From contig NZ_JAUZVY010000007.1 in assembly GCF_030717955.1 (NCBI RefSeq), forward strand, positions 183,371-247,370: 64,000 nt of DNA, in the 5' to 3' direction. The DNA is from Alkalimonas delamerensis (GTDB lineage: Bacteria > Pseudomonadota > Gammaproteobacteria > Enterobacterales > Alteromonadaceae). A program made the translations under genes and the position numbers. The notes beneath the pieces are model-generated. The model was given only the letters and a program-made list of their open reading frames with translations, was not told where the DNA came from and ran no database searches. Positions 32,189-42,246 of this stretch are shown in pieces. Every line of letters starts with the position of its first letter. The first letter of the stretch is position 1.

Positions 32189-35100
32189 CAGCTCGCCTCC
32201 TGCTGTTTCTGCGCCAGGCGTTCGGCCAGGCGGCTGATTTTAGGTTGAATGCGTTTCAGCTGGCGCTTACTGGGATCCTGCTGGCTTGGTTCTATCAGAT
32301 AGCGGTGCTGGAACAGCATCAGCACATCGGATTCCGGGTTCGGGAAGGCGCCAACAATTACAATGTCGTTCTGGCTGCAGGCCTGGAACAGTTTTTCCAC
32401 ATTGTGGTAGGCCAGGGTGCCGATTTCATCAATCGGCCAGTGGATCCGTACCTTGGCCTCGCCCCGCAGCAGCCGGGTAAAGGCCAGCAGGTATTTGCAC
32501 AGGATCAGGTAGGCCATGCCGTGACTGGAGGATTCCAGCAACTGACGATCATTTTTGATCACCAGCTCGGAGCCGCCTTCACTTAAATGCAGCTCCAGCC
32601 GCAGCAAGGATTCAATGCTGTACTGCTCGTCGGCCCTTAGCAGCTCGACCACATCGGCCAGGGCGTTCAGATACTGATCCGACGGCAGTGCCTTACCAGA
32701 GTTGCCCCAGTCGTCGTAGAGCTTGGCGAAGTGTTTCAGCGGTTGCCAGAAGCCGAGTTCGTCGATGGTGGACAAAATCCGCACTTCGGATTTGCTGATC
32801 CCCTCCAGTACCAGATCGTCGGCCACGGCTTCGCTTAAGCGGCGGCTTTGCAGCGCAATGCGGCGGTTGATGTCGCTAAAGACGGTAAAGAATTTCTTCA
32901 AATCGCCGCCGATGTTCTCGCCCATTTCCAGCAGTTGCTGCTGGGCATCCTGCAGAATTTGCAGCAGGTTGTGCAAAATCGGCAGTTGCTGGCGTTTGCC
33001 GGCGTAATCCGGCAGTTTGCGTTTTTCGTGCTCCAACCGATCTAAAAATTCCGGGCCGGCATCTTTGCTCAGCAGGCTCTCGAAGTGCTCCAATGCCTGT
33101 TGCAGCGCGCTGTCGACTTTGCTGCGCTGCTCCAGAGCTTCGCCGGCGCGGGCCAGGCGCTCCACCACATCGGCCGAGGGGGCCAGGCTGGCCGGCGTGA
33201 CACTGGCCAGGTGCAATTCGGCCAGTTTGCTGACGCAGGGTTTTAACTGCGCCAGTCGCTGCTCGGCTTGCTGCATTTGCTCCTGGTGCTGCTGCTTCTG
33301 CGCTTCCAGGTTTTTTTGCTGTTGGCTGTGATCGGCTTTCAGCTGCTCCAGCGCTTGCTTGCTGCTGCGCTGCTGCTGTTTCAGCTGGGTTTCCTGCTCC
33401 AGCAGCTGGGGCCGCAGCTGTTGCCAGTCCAGTTGCATAAAGCTTTGCCAGGCGCTTAATTCGTTCTGACGAGCGCTGACTGCCTGAATGTCGGTTTTTA
33501 ACTGCTCTTGTTTTTGCTTTAAGTCGGTCAGGCGGCGCGGGTCAATGCCTTTGGCCGAGAGCTCCTCAGCAAAGGCTTGCTGCAGTTCGCGCAACTGGCT
33601 TTTGTTGTCGTCGCGCTTGCGCTCGAGTTGACGCTCCAGCTCGTCCATTTGCTCGTCGAACACCTGCAGCTCGGCCTGCCAGTCGGCTTTGAGCTCCATT
33701 TTCTGGTCGTTGTGATCGTCTTTTAAGGCGGCGAGATCCTGTTGCTGCTGCTGTTGCAGTTTTTCCAGCTGTTGCTGGCGGCTGTGCAGTTCGCTGCGAC
33801 CTTGCGTCTGGCGCTGTTTCACCAGCTCGCGCTGCTGGGCTTCCAAGCGGTTACGGGCGTCGCGGGCGTAGTCGATGTTTTGCTCGTACTGGGTCAGTTG
33901 CCACTCGGCCTGATCCAGTTGGGCTCGTACCAGCTCGGTCTGCTCGTGCTGCTCTTTAAGCGCTTTTTCCGCAGCTGCTTTTTGCGCTTTGGCCTGCTCC
34001 AGCTGCTGGGCGGCACTTTCAATGCGGTGGCGGATGGCGGCTTCATCCTGAGCGTAATCCGGCGTATCGATGGCGGCTAAATCCAGCTGCAGACCATAGA
34101 GGCTGTCGGTCAGATCCAGCAGATGCGGTTGCAGATCATGGCGCTCCAGCAGGCTTTCATCCAACACCTTGCCCAGTTGTTGCTCCCAGCCGTGGTAATG
34201 CAGTCGCAGGTAATGGCGCAAACTGCCTTGCTCCGGGCTGAGCTGGCGGTGCAATTGCTGCAGCTGCTGCTCGGCGCTGTGCAGGGCTTTGCGGCTGGAC
34301 TCCAGCTGCTGATCGGCCTGCTCACGTTGCTGTTTGGCGTGCTGGTACTGCTTTTGCAGTTGCTGCAGCTGACGGGCTTGTTGCTGGGCTTGTTGCTGCG
34401 CTTGCTCCAGCCGCAGTTCGGCGGCGCGCAACTCGTCGTGCTCAGCTTCACTGAGTGGCGAGGTCTGCAGCTGGCTTTGCAGCACGGCTATGGCATTGCT
34501 GCATTCGGTCAGCTGGGCGGCAAACAGTTGTTGCTGCTGTTGCAACCGCCCCTGAAAGGCTTGCTCCAGGTCGCTGAGCTTTTGCTCCTGCTGCTCGCGG
34601 GTTTGATCTTTTTGCTGCTGCAACTGCTTGGCTTTGGCACGGTGCTGCTCGCTCAGGCGGTTAAAGGCTTCGGCCAGCTTGGCTTTGCGCTGTTCGAGCT
34701 GACGCTCCAGATCGCCGTGTTGCTCCACCATCAGCTGGTACTGCTCGGCCAGCTCTTGCAGGCTTTCACGCCACAGCGGCAGCGCATCGGTATCGCGCTG
34801 CAGTTTCGGCATGTCTTTGCTGTCAAAATCGTCGAACTGCTGCTGCAAACGATCAAGCCGGGCCGTGGTTTCATGCAGGCTGGCTTCGGTCTGCGCCAGT
34901 TGGCTGCTCAGCTCCATTTGCTGTTGGCTGTAGCTTTCTTTGGCGCTGTGCAGTTGTTGGCGCAGGCTTTGCACTTGTTGCTCGGCATCGGCACGCTGCT
35001 GTTTCAGCTGCTGCTCGTCTTGCTCCAGCAACGGCTGCAAGGCCGCCAGCTGTGCCTCGGCACCATCCAGTTGCACGGCCAGCTGCTGCAGTTGTTCAAA

Positions 35101-35853
35101 ATCCTGTTTCAACCGGCCAAGGCGCATTGACTGGCGCATTTGCTGGATCCAGTCCCGCACCTTGGCACTTTTTTGTTTGGTGGTGGGCAGGGTAACGCCG
35201 TCCTCTTCAAAAATCGCTGCCAGCATGGCTTTGAGCGTATCCATTTTGCCTTCTTTGGCGTGGACGGCGCTGACCAGCTTTTCGATATGGCGCAGCTTGT
35301 GGCCACTGTCGGCCAGACTAAAGCTGGCGGCCAGCCGGCGCAGCTTGATGCTGTCGGCATTGTTGCCACGCAGCGCCGCGGCATCGTTTTGGATAATGCT
35401 GCGGTATTCGCTGGTGGCGCTGATTTTAGCCGAGACTTGCACTTCGGGCCGGCCGCGCATGGCGCTGGCCCAATCGCTGTAGCTGAGGGCTTTGACGCCT
35501 TCGTCGCTTTGCTGCAAATAAAAATCGCTTTGATAAGGCGCGCCAATAAAGCGGTACTCAACCCCGCCATCGCTTTTTTTAGTCAACACGGCCTGACAGA
35601 CGGCACCGTTTTCGCGCTGGTACTCGTACACCAGGTAGCTGTTGCTGAAAGGCAGGTAGAATTCATCAAATTTTTTGCGGGTTTTGGGCACCACCCGGTT
35701 TGGCTGCTCGCCATAAAATACCGGTACCAAGCGTTGCAGGGTGGTTTTGCCCGAGGCATTGGTACCGCAAATATTGGTGTGCTGATCCAGCTGCAACTCC
35801 ACCACGCCAGGCAGGTGGGTGTGGATCAGCACAATACGAAGTAATTGAGACAT
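32188..35853 (-). CDS. mksB: MksB/JetC-like SMC ATPase
   Basis: A 1221-residue SMC-type ATPase. Walker A is CGTNASGKTT (residues 30-38) in the N-terminal head. About 240-950 is extremely Gln/Leu-rich coiled coil with a central break. The C-terminal head carries the signature-like ESSSHGMAYLILCKY and Walker B VRIHWPIDEIGTLA. Heads of this family dimerise on ATP and, with MksE and MksF, extrude or compact DNA. In Wadjet systems homologous complexes recognise plasmid DNA for cleavage by JetD. CAGGA precedes the ATG. It is the first gene of the operon, whereas MukBEF, MksFEB and jetABC operons usually put the ATPase after the smaller subunits. No MksG/JetD nuclease is nearby. Confidence 0.92.
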   Translation of the reverse strand: MSQLLRIVLIHTHLPGVVELQLDQHTNICGTNASGKTTLQRLVPVFYGEQPNRVVPKTRKKFDEFYLPFSNSYLVYEYQRENGAVCQAVLTKKSDGGVEYRFIGAPYQSDFYLQQSDEGVKALSYSDWASAMRGRPEVQVSAKISATSEYRSIIQNDAAALRGNNADSIKLRRLAASFSLADSGHKLRHIEKLVSAVHAKEGKMDTLKAMLAAIFEEDGVTLPTTKQKSAKVRDWIQQMRQSMRLGRLKQDFEQLQQLAVQLDGAEAQLAALQPLLEQDEQQLKQQRADAEQQVQSLRQQLHSAKESYSQQQMELSSQLAQTEASLHETTARLDRLQQQFDDFDSKDMPKLQRDTDALPLWRESLQELAEQYQLMVEQHGDLERQLEQRKAKLAEAFNRLSEQHRAKAKQLQQQKDQTREQQEQKLSDLEQAFQGRLQQQQQLFAAQLTECSNAIAVLQSQLQTSPLSEAEHDELRAAELRLEQAQQQAQQQARQLQQLQKQYQHAKQQREQADQQLESSRKALHSAEQQLQQLHRQLSPEQGSLRHYLRLHYHGWEQQLGKVLDESLLERHDLQPHLLDLTDSLYGLQLDLAAIDTPDYAQDEAAIRHRIESAAQQLEQAKAQKAAAEKALKEQHEQTELVRAQLDQAEWQLTQYEQNIDYARDARNRLEAQQRELVKQRQTQGRSELHSRQQQLEKLQQQQQQDLAALKDDHNDQKMELKADWQAELQVFDEQMDELERQLERKRDDNKSQLRELQQAFAEELSAKGIDPRRLTDLKQKQEQLKTDIQAVSARQNELSAWQSFMQLDWQQLRPQLLEQETQLKQQQRSSKQALEQLKADHSQQQKNLEAQKQQHQEQMQQAEQRLAQLKPCVSKLAELHLASVTPASLAPSADVVERLARAGEALEQRSKVDSALQQALEHFESLLSKDAGPEFLDRLEHEKRKLPDYAGKRQQLPILHNLLQILQDAQQQLLEMGENIGGDLKKFFTVFSDINRRIALQSRRLSEAVADDLVLEGISKSEVRILSTIDELGFWQPLKHFAKLYDDWGNSGKALPSDQYLNALADVVELLRADEQYSIESLLRLELHLSEGGSELVIKNDRQLLESSSHGMAYLILCKYLLAFTRLLRGEAKVRIHWPIDEIGTLAYHNVEKLFQACSQNDIVIVGAFPNPESDVLMLFQHRYLIEPSQQDPSKRQLKRIQPKISRLAERLAQKQQEAS

Positions 35854-35954
35854 AGCGCATCCTGTCTGCAGTCCGATTCGGCTGCTATGGTGTCATTTTT
35901 GTCGTGTTATAACGGCTATTATCCATGGAATAGCGGGAAATGCCAAAGAGGAAA

Positions 35955-36587
35955 TCAGCGGTTGCTGTCAATGACGGCGCTGCCTGCAGTCAGATTGCTC
36001 AGCTGCTGGCAAAAGACGGCTTCAGCGCTTTGTGGTAGGCGGATGGTAAGGGTGACCAGATGGCTGTAATCGCTGCTTAATAGCTCGCCCTGATGCTGGC
36101 TTAGCAGCTGCCGTACTTTGCTTTCATCGGCAAAACCAAGCTGAATACGAAGTTCGGTTTGTGGGCTGACGGTGCCAAGCTCTGCCAGATTGGCCGCTTG
36201 CGACACCGCGGCCGAATAGGCCCGTACCAGGCCGCCGGCGCCAAGCTTGATGCCGCCAAAATAACGCACCACCACCGCCAGACAGTTGCCCAGCTCGCGC
36301 TCGGTCAGTACATGCAGCATTGGCCGGCCAGCCGTACCGCTGGGCTCGCCATCGTCGCTGCAGGCCTGCGCCTCGGGCTGGCGGGTGTTGCCAATACTAT
36401 AAGCCCAGCAGACATGGCTGGCATCCGGGTAGCGCTCGCGGTAGTGCTGTACCCAGTGCATGGCTTCATCGCGGTTTTCTACCGGCTGCAAGAAGGTCAG
36501 AAAGTCGCTGTTTTTTTCTAACAGGCGGTGTTCAACCGGAGTGGCTAGGATGGTGTAAGTCTGCGCATTGTTGGTAGCTGTATTCAT
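35955..36587 (-). CDS. yigZ: YigZ / IMPACT family protein
   Basis: 210 residues, the standard YigZ size. The N-terminal IMPACT domain has SHVCWAYSIGN, SDDGEPSGTAGRPML and VVVRYFGGIKLGAGGLVRAYS, nearly diagnostic. The C-terminal DUF1949 part has HLVTLTIRLP. YigZ binds ribosome/RNA or acts in translation control by homology with GCN1-binding IMPACT; its bacterial role is unclear. It is upstream of mksB on the same strand with a 101-bp gap, probably a separate transcript. Confidence 0.96.
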   Translation of the reverse strand: MNTATNNAQTYTILATPVEHRLLEKNSDFLTFLQPVENRDEAMHWVQHYRERYPDASHVCWAYSIGNTRQPEAQACSDDGEPSGTAGRPMLHVLTERELGNCLAVVVRYFGGIKLGAGGLVRAYSAAVSQAANLAELGTVSPQTELRIQLGFADESKVRQLLSQHQGELLSSDYSHLVTLTIRLPQSAEAVFCQQLSNLTAGSAVIDSNR

Positions 36588-36655
36588 GGTGGCGCTAGTA
36601 TAACGAAAAAGAGGGCCATCGTCTGTGCCCTCTTGTTGATGCTGTCACGCTTTTT

Positions 36656-37720
36656 TTATAGTACGTAACTGATGTGCTGGAAAAAACGCACCGTCAGGTT
36701 TTGGTGGTTGCCATCAAAGCCGATGCCTTTGGCGAAGCTGCGCAGTGCGTCTTCCACCTGATTCATAAAGCGGCCATAGCCCATTTCGGTGTTGTCTTCC
36801 TTGCTTGCTACCAGCACAAAATGCGCGCTTTCTACCAGATTATCGGCTTGCCAGAAGGTCAGGTACTGCGGCTCGGTGCAATCCGGGTTAAAGCTGATCT
36901 TTTGCAGCTCACGGTTTTTATCGTGCTGATCCCATTTGCTGTTGCGCACCAGCGGGGTGAGCCCATTGGCCACCATAGCGAGGCGGTCCAGTTTTTTGCC
37001 GGCACAGGCTTGCTGGAATTTATCCTGCAAATTTTGGTAGAGCGGGCTGAAGTCCTCACTGCGCTCGTGCAGCAGTTGTTGTTTCAGCGCCCGGCTGAGC
37101 GGTAGCGTGACGGTGACATAGGTGATTTCACTGTGCTCTGCTGGCAGCTCGCAATGCCGTGCCTGATAGCGCGGGTACAGACCACGCAGCTTGTAGCCGT
37201 AGCTTTCTTTGTGGCCTTTGCTTTTGGCAAAGAGGTCGTACGACAGATGCTGGTGATCGCGCAGCTTAATGGCGCAGGGCTCGGCCAGCTGCTCTTTTAG
37301 CTGCTTTAGCAGCTGCACCACTTTGCTATGGAAGCTGGCGGCTTGGCTGCGCAGCTCTTCGCCGGTGGCTAAAAACAGCAAGCGAATCTTTCTTGCCTGG
37401 TAATCCGGGGTGACAAACAGATTCTGGCCTTCGTGGTATCTGGGGTTGTAGAAGAACAGGATTTGCTTCTCAGTTTGAAAGGTGTAGGACTCGGTATGAA
37501 AACGCACCACGGGCAGTTTGTCATTCGCAATTAAATGCACATTGCGCAGCTCCAATGCATCGGCCAGCTGAAACAGCTGCTGCGCCAGCCCCTGATAGCA
37601 GTCGTCCGTGCTGGCATAGTGGCGGTAAAAGCCATCGTCCAGTTTGATTTCGGCCAACAGGTACTGGTTGGAATGGGCATTGGTTGGGATGTACACGCGA
37701 TGTGGGTTGTGCGATGCCAT
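36656..37720 (-). CDS. DUF3083-like hypothetical protein
   Basis: A 354-residue soluble protein, start ATG at 37720 preceded by AAGGAG. The opening HRVYIPTNAHSNQYLLAEIKL and the later ILFFYNPRYHEGQNLF, SYGYKLRGLYPRYQARHC and DNTEMGYGRFMNQVEDALR are consistent with the DUF3083 family, which I recall from Shewanella and relatives; no function is established. It is independent of the condensin operon. Confidence 0.72.
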   Translation of the reverse strand: MASHNPHRVYIPTNAHSNQYLLAEIKLDDGFYRHYASTDDCYQGLAQQLFQLADALELRNVHLIANDKLPVVRFHTESYTFQTEKQILFFYNPRYHEGQNLFVTPDYQARKIRLLFLATGEELRSQAASFHSKVVQLLKQLKEQLAEPCAIKLRDHQHLSYDLFAKSKGHKESYGYKLRGLYPRYQARHCELPAEHSEITYVTVTLPLSRALKQQLLHERSEDFSPLYQNLQDKFQQACAGKKLDRLAMVANGLTPLVRNSKWDQHDKNRELQKISFNPDCTEPQYLTFWQADNLVESAHFVLVASKEDNTEMGYGRFMNQVEDALRSFAKGIGFDGNHQNLTVRFFQHISYVL

Positions 37721-37781
37721 CTAAGACTCCTTGGATGCTTCTTGATAATGTCCATCAGTCTAAAGCATGCCGATGATGGTT

Positions 37782-40097
37782 TTATTGTTCTGGATTAAGT
37801 TTTGTGCCAGCTGGTTGTTGTGTATGACTTTGCAGATAATCCAGCAGTTGAGCTGCCGGCATGGGTTTGGCAAAGTAATAGCCTTGGTAGAGCTGGCAGC
37901 CCATCTGCAGCAGCAGCTCGCGTTCATAGTCGTGCTCGACACCCTCGGCAATGGTCAGTAACTTCATGCGTTGCCCGATGGCAATGATGCTGGCTGTCAT
38001 ATTGCGACAGGCTTCATCATCACGAATACAGTCGATAAAGCTTTTATCAATCTTGAGCTCATCCACCGGTAGAGTTCGCAGCATGCTTAACGAGGAATAA
38101 CCGGTACCAAAATCGTCCATGGAGACTTTGCAACCAAGTTGCTTAATGTTGCCAAGCAGCTGGCACACGTGGTTATGGTCTTCAATCAGAATGCTCTCAG
38201 TCAGCTCCAGGGTAAGCTGCTCAGCAAGCAGTTCGTATTGCTGTATTTTGCTGCGCAGTAGGGTCAGGAAGTCACTGTGCAGTAGTTGGCGCACTGAAAT
38301 ATTCAGGGACAGTTGGAAGCGCTGCCCAAACTGGTGCTGAATGGTGCTGATGTCTGCAAACGCCTGCTGCATGATGAACTGGCCGAGCTGGGGCATCTGG
38401 CCGCTTTCTTCAGCAACCGATACAAACTGATCCGGAGGGATAAAGCCATCAATCGGATCCTGCCAGCGCACCAAGGCTTCAACGCCATAGAGCTGGCCTT
38501 CATTGTCGATTTGAGGTTGGTACACCATAAACAGGTGTTTTTGCTCCATTGCAGCCCTAAGCCGCTGCTCGATGGCAAAGCGGCGCTGGTAGAGTGCATC
38601 CAGTGGTTTGTTGTATAAGTAAATATTGTTTTTGGTTTTTTTTGCTTCGTACATGGCAACATCTGCTGCCCGGATCAGTTCATTCAGTTGGTTGGCGTCG
38701 TTAGGGTAATGAGCCATGCCAATACTGGCACCCAGCACAAAGCGTAATTTGTCTATTTGATAGGGGCTGGATAATTGCTCAATCAACTGGTTTGCCAGCT
38801 GTGCGGTCGCCTGTTCGGTTGCGGCTGGTTGGAAAATGAGAAACTCATCGCCACCGTGGCGAACAATAGCGCCAGAGTTACCTACCTGAGCTTTAATTCT
38901 GCGGGTCACCTCTCTAAGAACTGCATCTCCCAGCTCGTGGCCAAAAGAGTCATTGATGGTTTTAAAGTTGTCTAAATCCAGAAATAGTAAGTAGCAACCG
39001 TCAGTCGAAGAATCCAGTAACTGCTCCTTGTATTGACGAAGGTAATTGCGGTTCGGCAGTCCGGTAAGCTGGTCGTGGGTGGCTTCAAACAACAACTCAG
39101 CCCGACGTGAGCGGTCGGCCTGCGCAATGGTGCGTACCAGAAAAAACAACAAAAGTTGGCTTAGAAAAAATACCAACAAATAACGCCATGCACTGTGCCA
39201 AAAGGCTTCCTGCATGACTTTGCTGTGCAATTTAGAAACAGCCCACAACTGATAATCGGGTAAATAGCGGATCACTGCCTGGATCCGGCCTTCAGGCAAT
39301 GTTAGCCATGCACTGTAAGTTTCTTCCGATAGCCTGAGCTGTTGTAGGTTGGCGCCTGAATTTTTGGCTAATCTGGCTTGCAATTGTTGCAGTACACTCA
39401 GTGCGATCGGTGTCTGATAACGCTCTGCTGTATTGGGTGCTTCGCCGGCAAAGAACTGATAATAGCCATCTTGCTGTCGAAGCAAAGCGACATTGTTCCT
39501 TTTCGGTAAGAGCAATGGAGTGACAAAGTCACTTAGCTCCGACTTTAAAGAAACGCCGAGTGCCATCACGGCGACAGCTTTGCCATCGGAGGAGCGCAGC
39601 GATTTTCGGACAGGAAAAGTCCATGCATCTAAAGGTTCAATGTAATAAGTCCGGCCAAGCACCAGCTTTTCTGAAGCCAGAGCCTGCTCGAACTCACCAT
39701 GATCCCGGGCGTAACGGCGCAGGTTACCCAGCTGCTCAATGCTTCGGTTGGAGCTCACCATCAGCAAATCACCGTCAGGGCGTGCTACAGCATAAGCGGT
39801 GGCATAGCGATTATTGTGCATCAGGTGGTCAAGCAGCCGGGTGCCTTGCTCGACATCCAGTTGCTCGGACTGCACCAATTGGACCAACTGATCGTGGTAT
39901 AAATCGGCCAGCACTTGTTGCACTGAAAGCAGCGATTGCACTGAGGACGTTAGCTGCTGCACTTGAGTTTGTTGTTGCTGACTGTGTTCCTGCACCACCA
40001 ATTGCCAGCGCTGATGCAGGAAGAAAATCAACAGCACGCAACTGCCGGCAAAGAGCAGGGCGAACAGAAACCAGATGTTTTGTCGTAATTTAGCCAA
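37782..40097 (-). CDS. Membrane GGDEF-EAL protein with periplasmic sensor
   Basis: 771 residues. TM1 is about 9-27. A periplasmic dCache-like sensor covers about 30-300 (YATAYAVARPDGDLLMVSS, GRTYYIEPLDAWTFPVRKSL), and TM2 is about 303-325. The GGDEF domain spans about 335-500 with intact RHGGDEFLIF. The EAL domain spans about 515-760 with YGVEALVRW, DDFGTGYSSL, and KIDKSFI, so both cyclic-di-GMP synthesis and breakdown look possible. The frame opens with TTG at 40097, behind GGGGGAG. The sensor resembles single Cache domains for small organic ligands, but no ligand can be named. Transcribed alone. Confidence 0.93.
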   Translation of the reverse strand: MAKLRQNIWFLFALLFAGSCVLLIFFLHQRWQLVVQEHSQQQQTQVQQLTSSVQSLLSVQQVLADLYHDQLVQLVQSEQLDVEQGTRLLDHLMHNNRYATAYAVARPDGDLLMVSSNRSIEQLGNLRRYARDHGEFEQALASEKLVLGRTYYIEPLDAWTFPVRKSLRSSDGKAVAVMALGVSLKSELSDFVTPLLLPKRNNVALLRQQDGYYQFFAGEAPNTAERYQTPIALSVLQQLQARLAKNSGANLQQLRLSEETYSAWLTLPEGRIQAVIRYLPDYQLWAVSKLHSKVMQEAFWHSAWRYLLVFFLSQLLLFFLVRTIAQADRSRRAELLFEATHDQLTGLPNRNYLRQYKEQLLDSSTDGCYLLFLDLDNFKTINDSFGHELGDAVLREVTRRIKAQVGNSGAIVRHGGDEFLIFQPAATEQATAQLANQLIEQLSSPYQIDKLRFVLGASIGMAHYPNDANQLNELIRAADVAMYEAKKTKNNIYLYNKPLDALYQRRFAIEQRLRAAMEQKHLFMVYQPQIDNEGQLYGVEALVRWQDPIDGFIPPDQFVSVAEESGQMPQLGQFIMQQAFADISTIQHQFGQRFQLSLNISVRQLLHSDFLTLLRSKIQQYELLAEQLTLELTESILIEDHNHVCQLLGNIKQLGCKVSMDDFGTGYSSLSMLRTLPVDELKIDKSFIDCIRDDEACRNMTASIIAIGQRMKLLTIAEGVEHDYERELLLQMGCQLYQGYYFAKPMPAAQLLDYLQSHTQQPAGTKLNPEQ

Positions 40098-40177
40098 CGC
40101 ACTCCCCCGTCAAGCGGATAAGGTGTCAGTGTATACCGATATTTCTGGTTCTGCCTGCTATACGTTGTTTGCCGCAG

Positions 40178-42226
40178 CTAATCTTGGCGGTAGCGGGCAA
40201 ACCAAGCCAGAGTATGCTCGGTTTTGGCAATCATCCGGCTGGGGCGGTTGGAGACCGCATGGGCCGCACCAGGCACCCGCACCATGGCGGTATCGATTTG
40301 TCGCAGTCGCAATGCCTGGTAGAACTGCTCGGTTTCGGCCATCGGGGTACGGCGATCCAGCTCACCGGTAAAGAGCAAGGTTGGTGTGCTGACATTGCCC
40401 ACCAGCGACAATGGTGAGCGCTGCCAGTAATGGTCCAAATGCTCCCACGGCATGCCTGGAAACTGATTCTGAATTTGCGCCATGTAACTGTCCGCTGCCA
40501 GCACCTTGCTGACCCAGTTGATCACCGGGTTGGTGGCCGCGGCTGCGTTAAAACGGTCTGTCAGGCCTATCGCATAGGCGGTGGCAATACCGCCGGCAGA
40601 GCCGCCGGCAATAAAGAGATTGTTCGCATCGATAAAGCCTTTGGCAATCATCGCATCGACGCCGGACATATGATCGGCAAAATCGTCGGTCGAGGCGTAT
40701 TTGTTTTGCAGCAAGAGGGCAAAACGCTCACCGTAGGAAGTGCTGCCCCGATAGTTGTTGTACAGCACTACATAGCCTTCGGCAGCGTAGCGTTGCAATT
40801 CAGCACTAAAATGCGGGCCATACGGCAGGTGCGGGCCACCGTGAATTTCCAGGATCAGCGGGTACTTTTTCTCAGGGTCAAAGCCGGGTGGAGTGATGTA
40901 CCAGGCATGGATCTCTTCATCGTCCAGTTTGGAGCGGTAAGTGAACTCGTGTACCTTGCCGAGCTGACGCTGGCCCAGCAAATCCTCATTCAACCGGGTG
41001 AGATTGCGGACCTGGCCATGTTGCCAAATGGCCACATCGGCCAGCCGTTGCGACGAGCCCCGGGTATACGCGAGCTGGCCTTTATCCGACAGGCTGAACA
41101 TGCCGCTGAGGTATGGCCGGCCAGAATTGGCACCGGATAAGTCGCTGACCAGATCGGCCATCCGGTTGCGCAGCGTCACTCGGGCGACCTTGGTCAGACC
41201 GCGGTCCTCGTATTGGAACACCAGCTGTTGGTTGTCCTGCCAGACTGGCTGTTCAACCGAGCGATCCAACTCCGTCAACAGGGGCATCACCTGATTGCTG
41301 CGCAAATCCAGCACTTTCAGCTTGCTGTTGCGATAGGCAACCGGCTCGGCCGAGGCAAAAAGGTAGGCCAGTTGCAAGCCATCGGGCGAAAAGACTGGGT
41401 GGTAATGTTGGCCATCGCCCTGCACCAAAGGAGTGATGCGGCTGTCTTTTAGCCTCAACTGGTAGAGATCGCGCTGACGAGGCTGGTACTCCCAATCGGT
41501 GGAGCGGTTGGCAGAAAATACCAGCTGCTGGCTATCCGGTGTCCAGGCCAGAGGGCCCTGATGCAGGTAGGGGCCGTCGGTGAGCTGACGGGCTGTGCCA
41601 CCAGTGGCAGGCACCACAAACACCTGGTGGTAGGCGGAGCTGAGTAAGCCCCGGCCATCCTGCTGATAGTAGGTGCGCTCCACGATCACGGGTTTTTCGG
41701 CCCACTCAGCGCCTGCTGGCATGGTAGGGCGATACACACTTTGAGCAAAGTCGGTAGGCCTGGCCGGTACTTCCATCACAAAAGCCAGCTGTTGACCGTC
41801 CGGTGACCAGCTGATTTGCTGAGGGCGCTGCGACAGATTGCTGATGCGGGCGGTGCGGCGCTGGCTTAGCCAGTGCACATGGATCTGCTCGCTGCCACTG
41901 CGGTTGGAGATGAAGGCGATGCGGTTGCTGTCAGGCGCCCAGCGTGGCTGGCTATATTGATGCTCGTCGTCCAGTAAGGGCCAATGCTGACCGGTACTGG
42001 TGTCGAGGATCCACAGTCGTTGCAAGGTATTGTCTGCCTTAATGTTGTTGCTGTTGCGGACATAGACAATGTGCTGACCATCCGGCGATATCTGCACATC
42101 GCTGGCAAATTCCAGCTCAAAAATGTCTTCAGCGCTGAAGTGTGGTAAGCCGGCGTGCGCCAGCGGTAGCATCAGCAATAAACAAAGAGCAAGCCAGCCA
42201 CGGAACAATGGGGTGTGCGACAACAT
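40178..42226 (-). CDS. Secreted S9 family peptidase (prolyl oligopeptidase-like)
   Basis: 682 residues with a signal peptide ending LPLAHA. The first half is a propeller with QISPDGQH, WAPDSNRIAF, WSPDGQQLAF and FSPDGLQLAY repeats; the second half is the hydrolase domain. The catalytic Ser543 lies in IAGGSAGGIAT, the Asp in TGELDRRTPM and the His near AAHAVSN. ILEIHGGPHLPYGP gives the oxyanion region. It differs from the S9 peptidase at 7.3 kb in its Ser motif (GGSAGG against GGSYGG), so the two are different subfamilies. Followed on the same strand, 80 bp downstream, by the GGDEF-EAL gene. Confidence 0.93.
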   Translation of the reverse strand: MLSHTPLFRGWLALCLLLMLPLAHAGLPHFSAEDIFELEFASDVQISPDGQHIVYVRNSNNIKADNTLQRLWILDTSTGQHWPLLDDEHQYSQPRWAPDSNRIAFISNRSGSEQIHVHWLSQRRTARISNLSQRPQQISWSPDGQQLAFVMEVPARPTDFAQSVYRPTMPAGAEWAEKPVIVERTYYQQDGRGLLSSAYHQVFVVPATGGTARQLTDGPYLHQGPLAWTPDSQQLVFSANRSTDWEYQPRQRDLYQLRLKDSRITPLVQGDGQHYHPVFSPDGLQLAYLFASAEPVAYRNSKLKVLDLRSNQVMPLLTELDRSVEQPVWQDNQQLVFQYEDRGLTKVARVTLRNRMADLVSDLSGANSGRPYLSGMFSLSDKGQLAYTRGSSQRLADVAIWQHGQVRNLTRLNEDLLGQRQLGKVHEFTYRSKLDDEEIHAWYITPPGFDPEKKYPLILEIHGGPHLPYGPHFSAELQRYAAEGYVVLYNNYRGSTSYGERFALLLQNKYASTDDFADHMSGVDAMIAKGFIDANNLFIAGGSAGGIATAYAIGLTDRFNAAAATNPVINWVSKVLAADSYMAQIQNQFPGMPWEHLDHYWQRSPLSLVGNVSTPTLLFTGELDRRTPMAETEQFYQALRLRQIDTAMVRVPGAAHAVSNRPSRMIAKTEHTLAWFARYRQD

Positions 42227-42246
42227 GCAGAGCAGTCCTCTTTTGA

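Noticed and set aside
34123..35130. 335-codon open frame on the + strand inside mksB
   Set aside because: It is antisense to the Gln-rich coiled coil (CAG/CTG-rich), giving a leucine/glutamine low-complexity product without a ribosome site.
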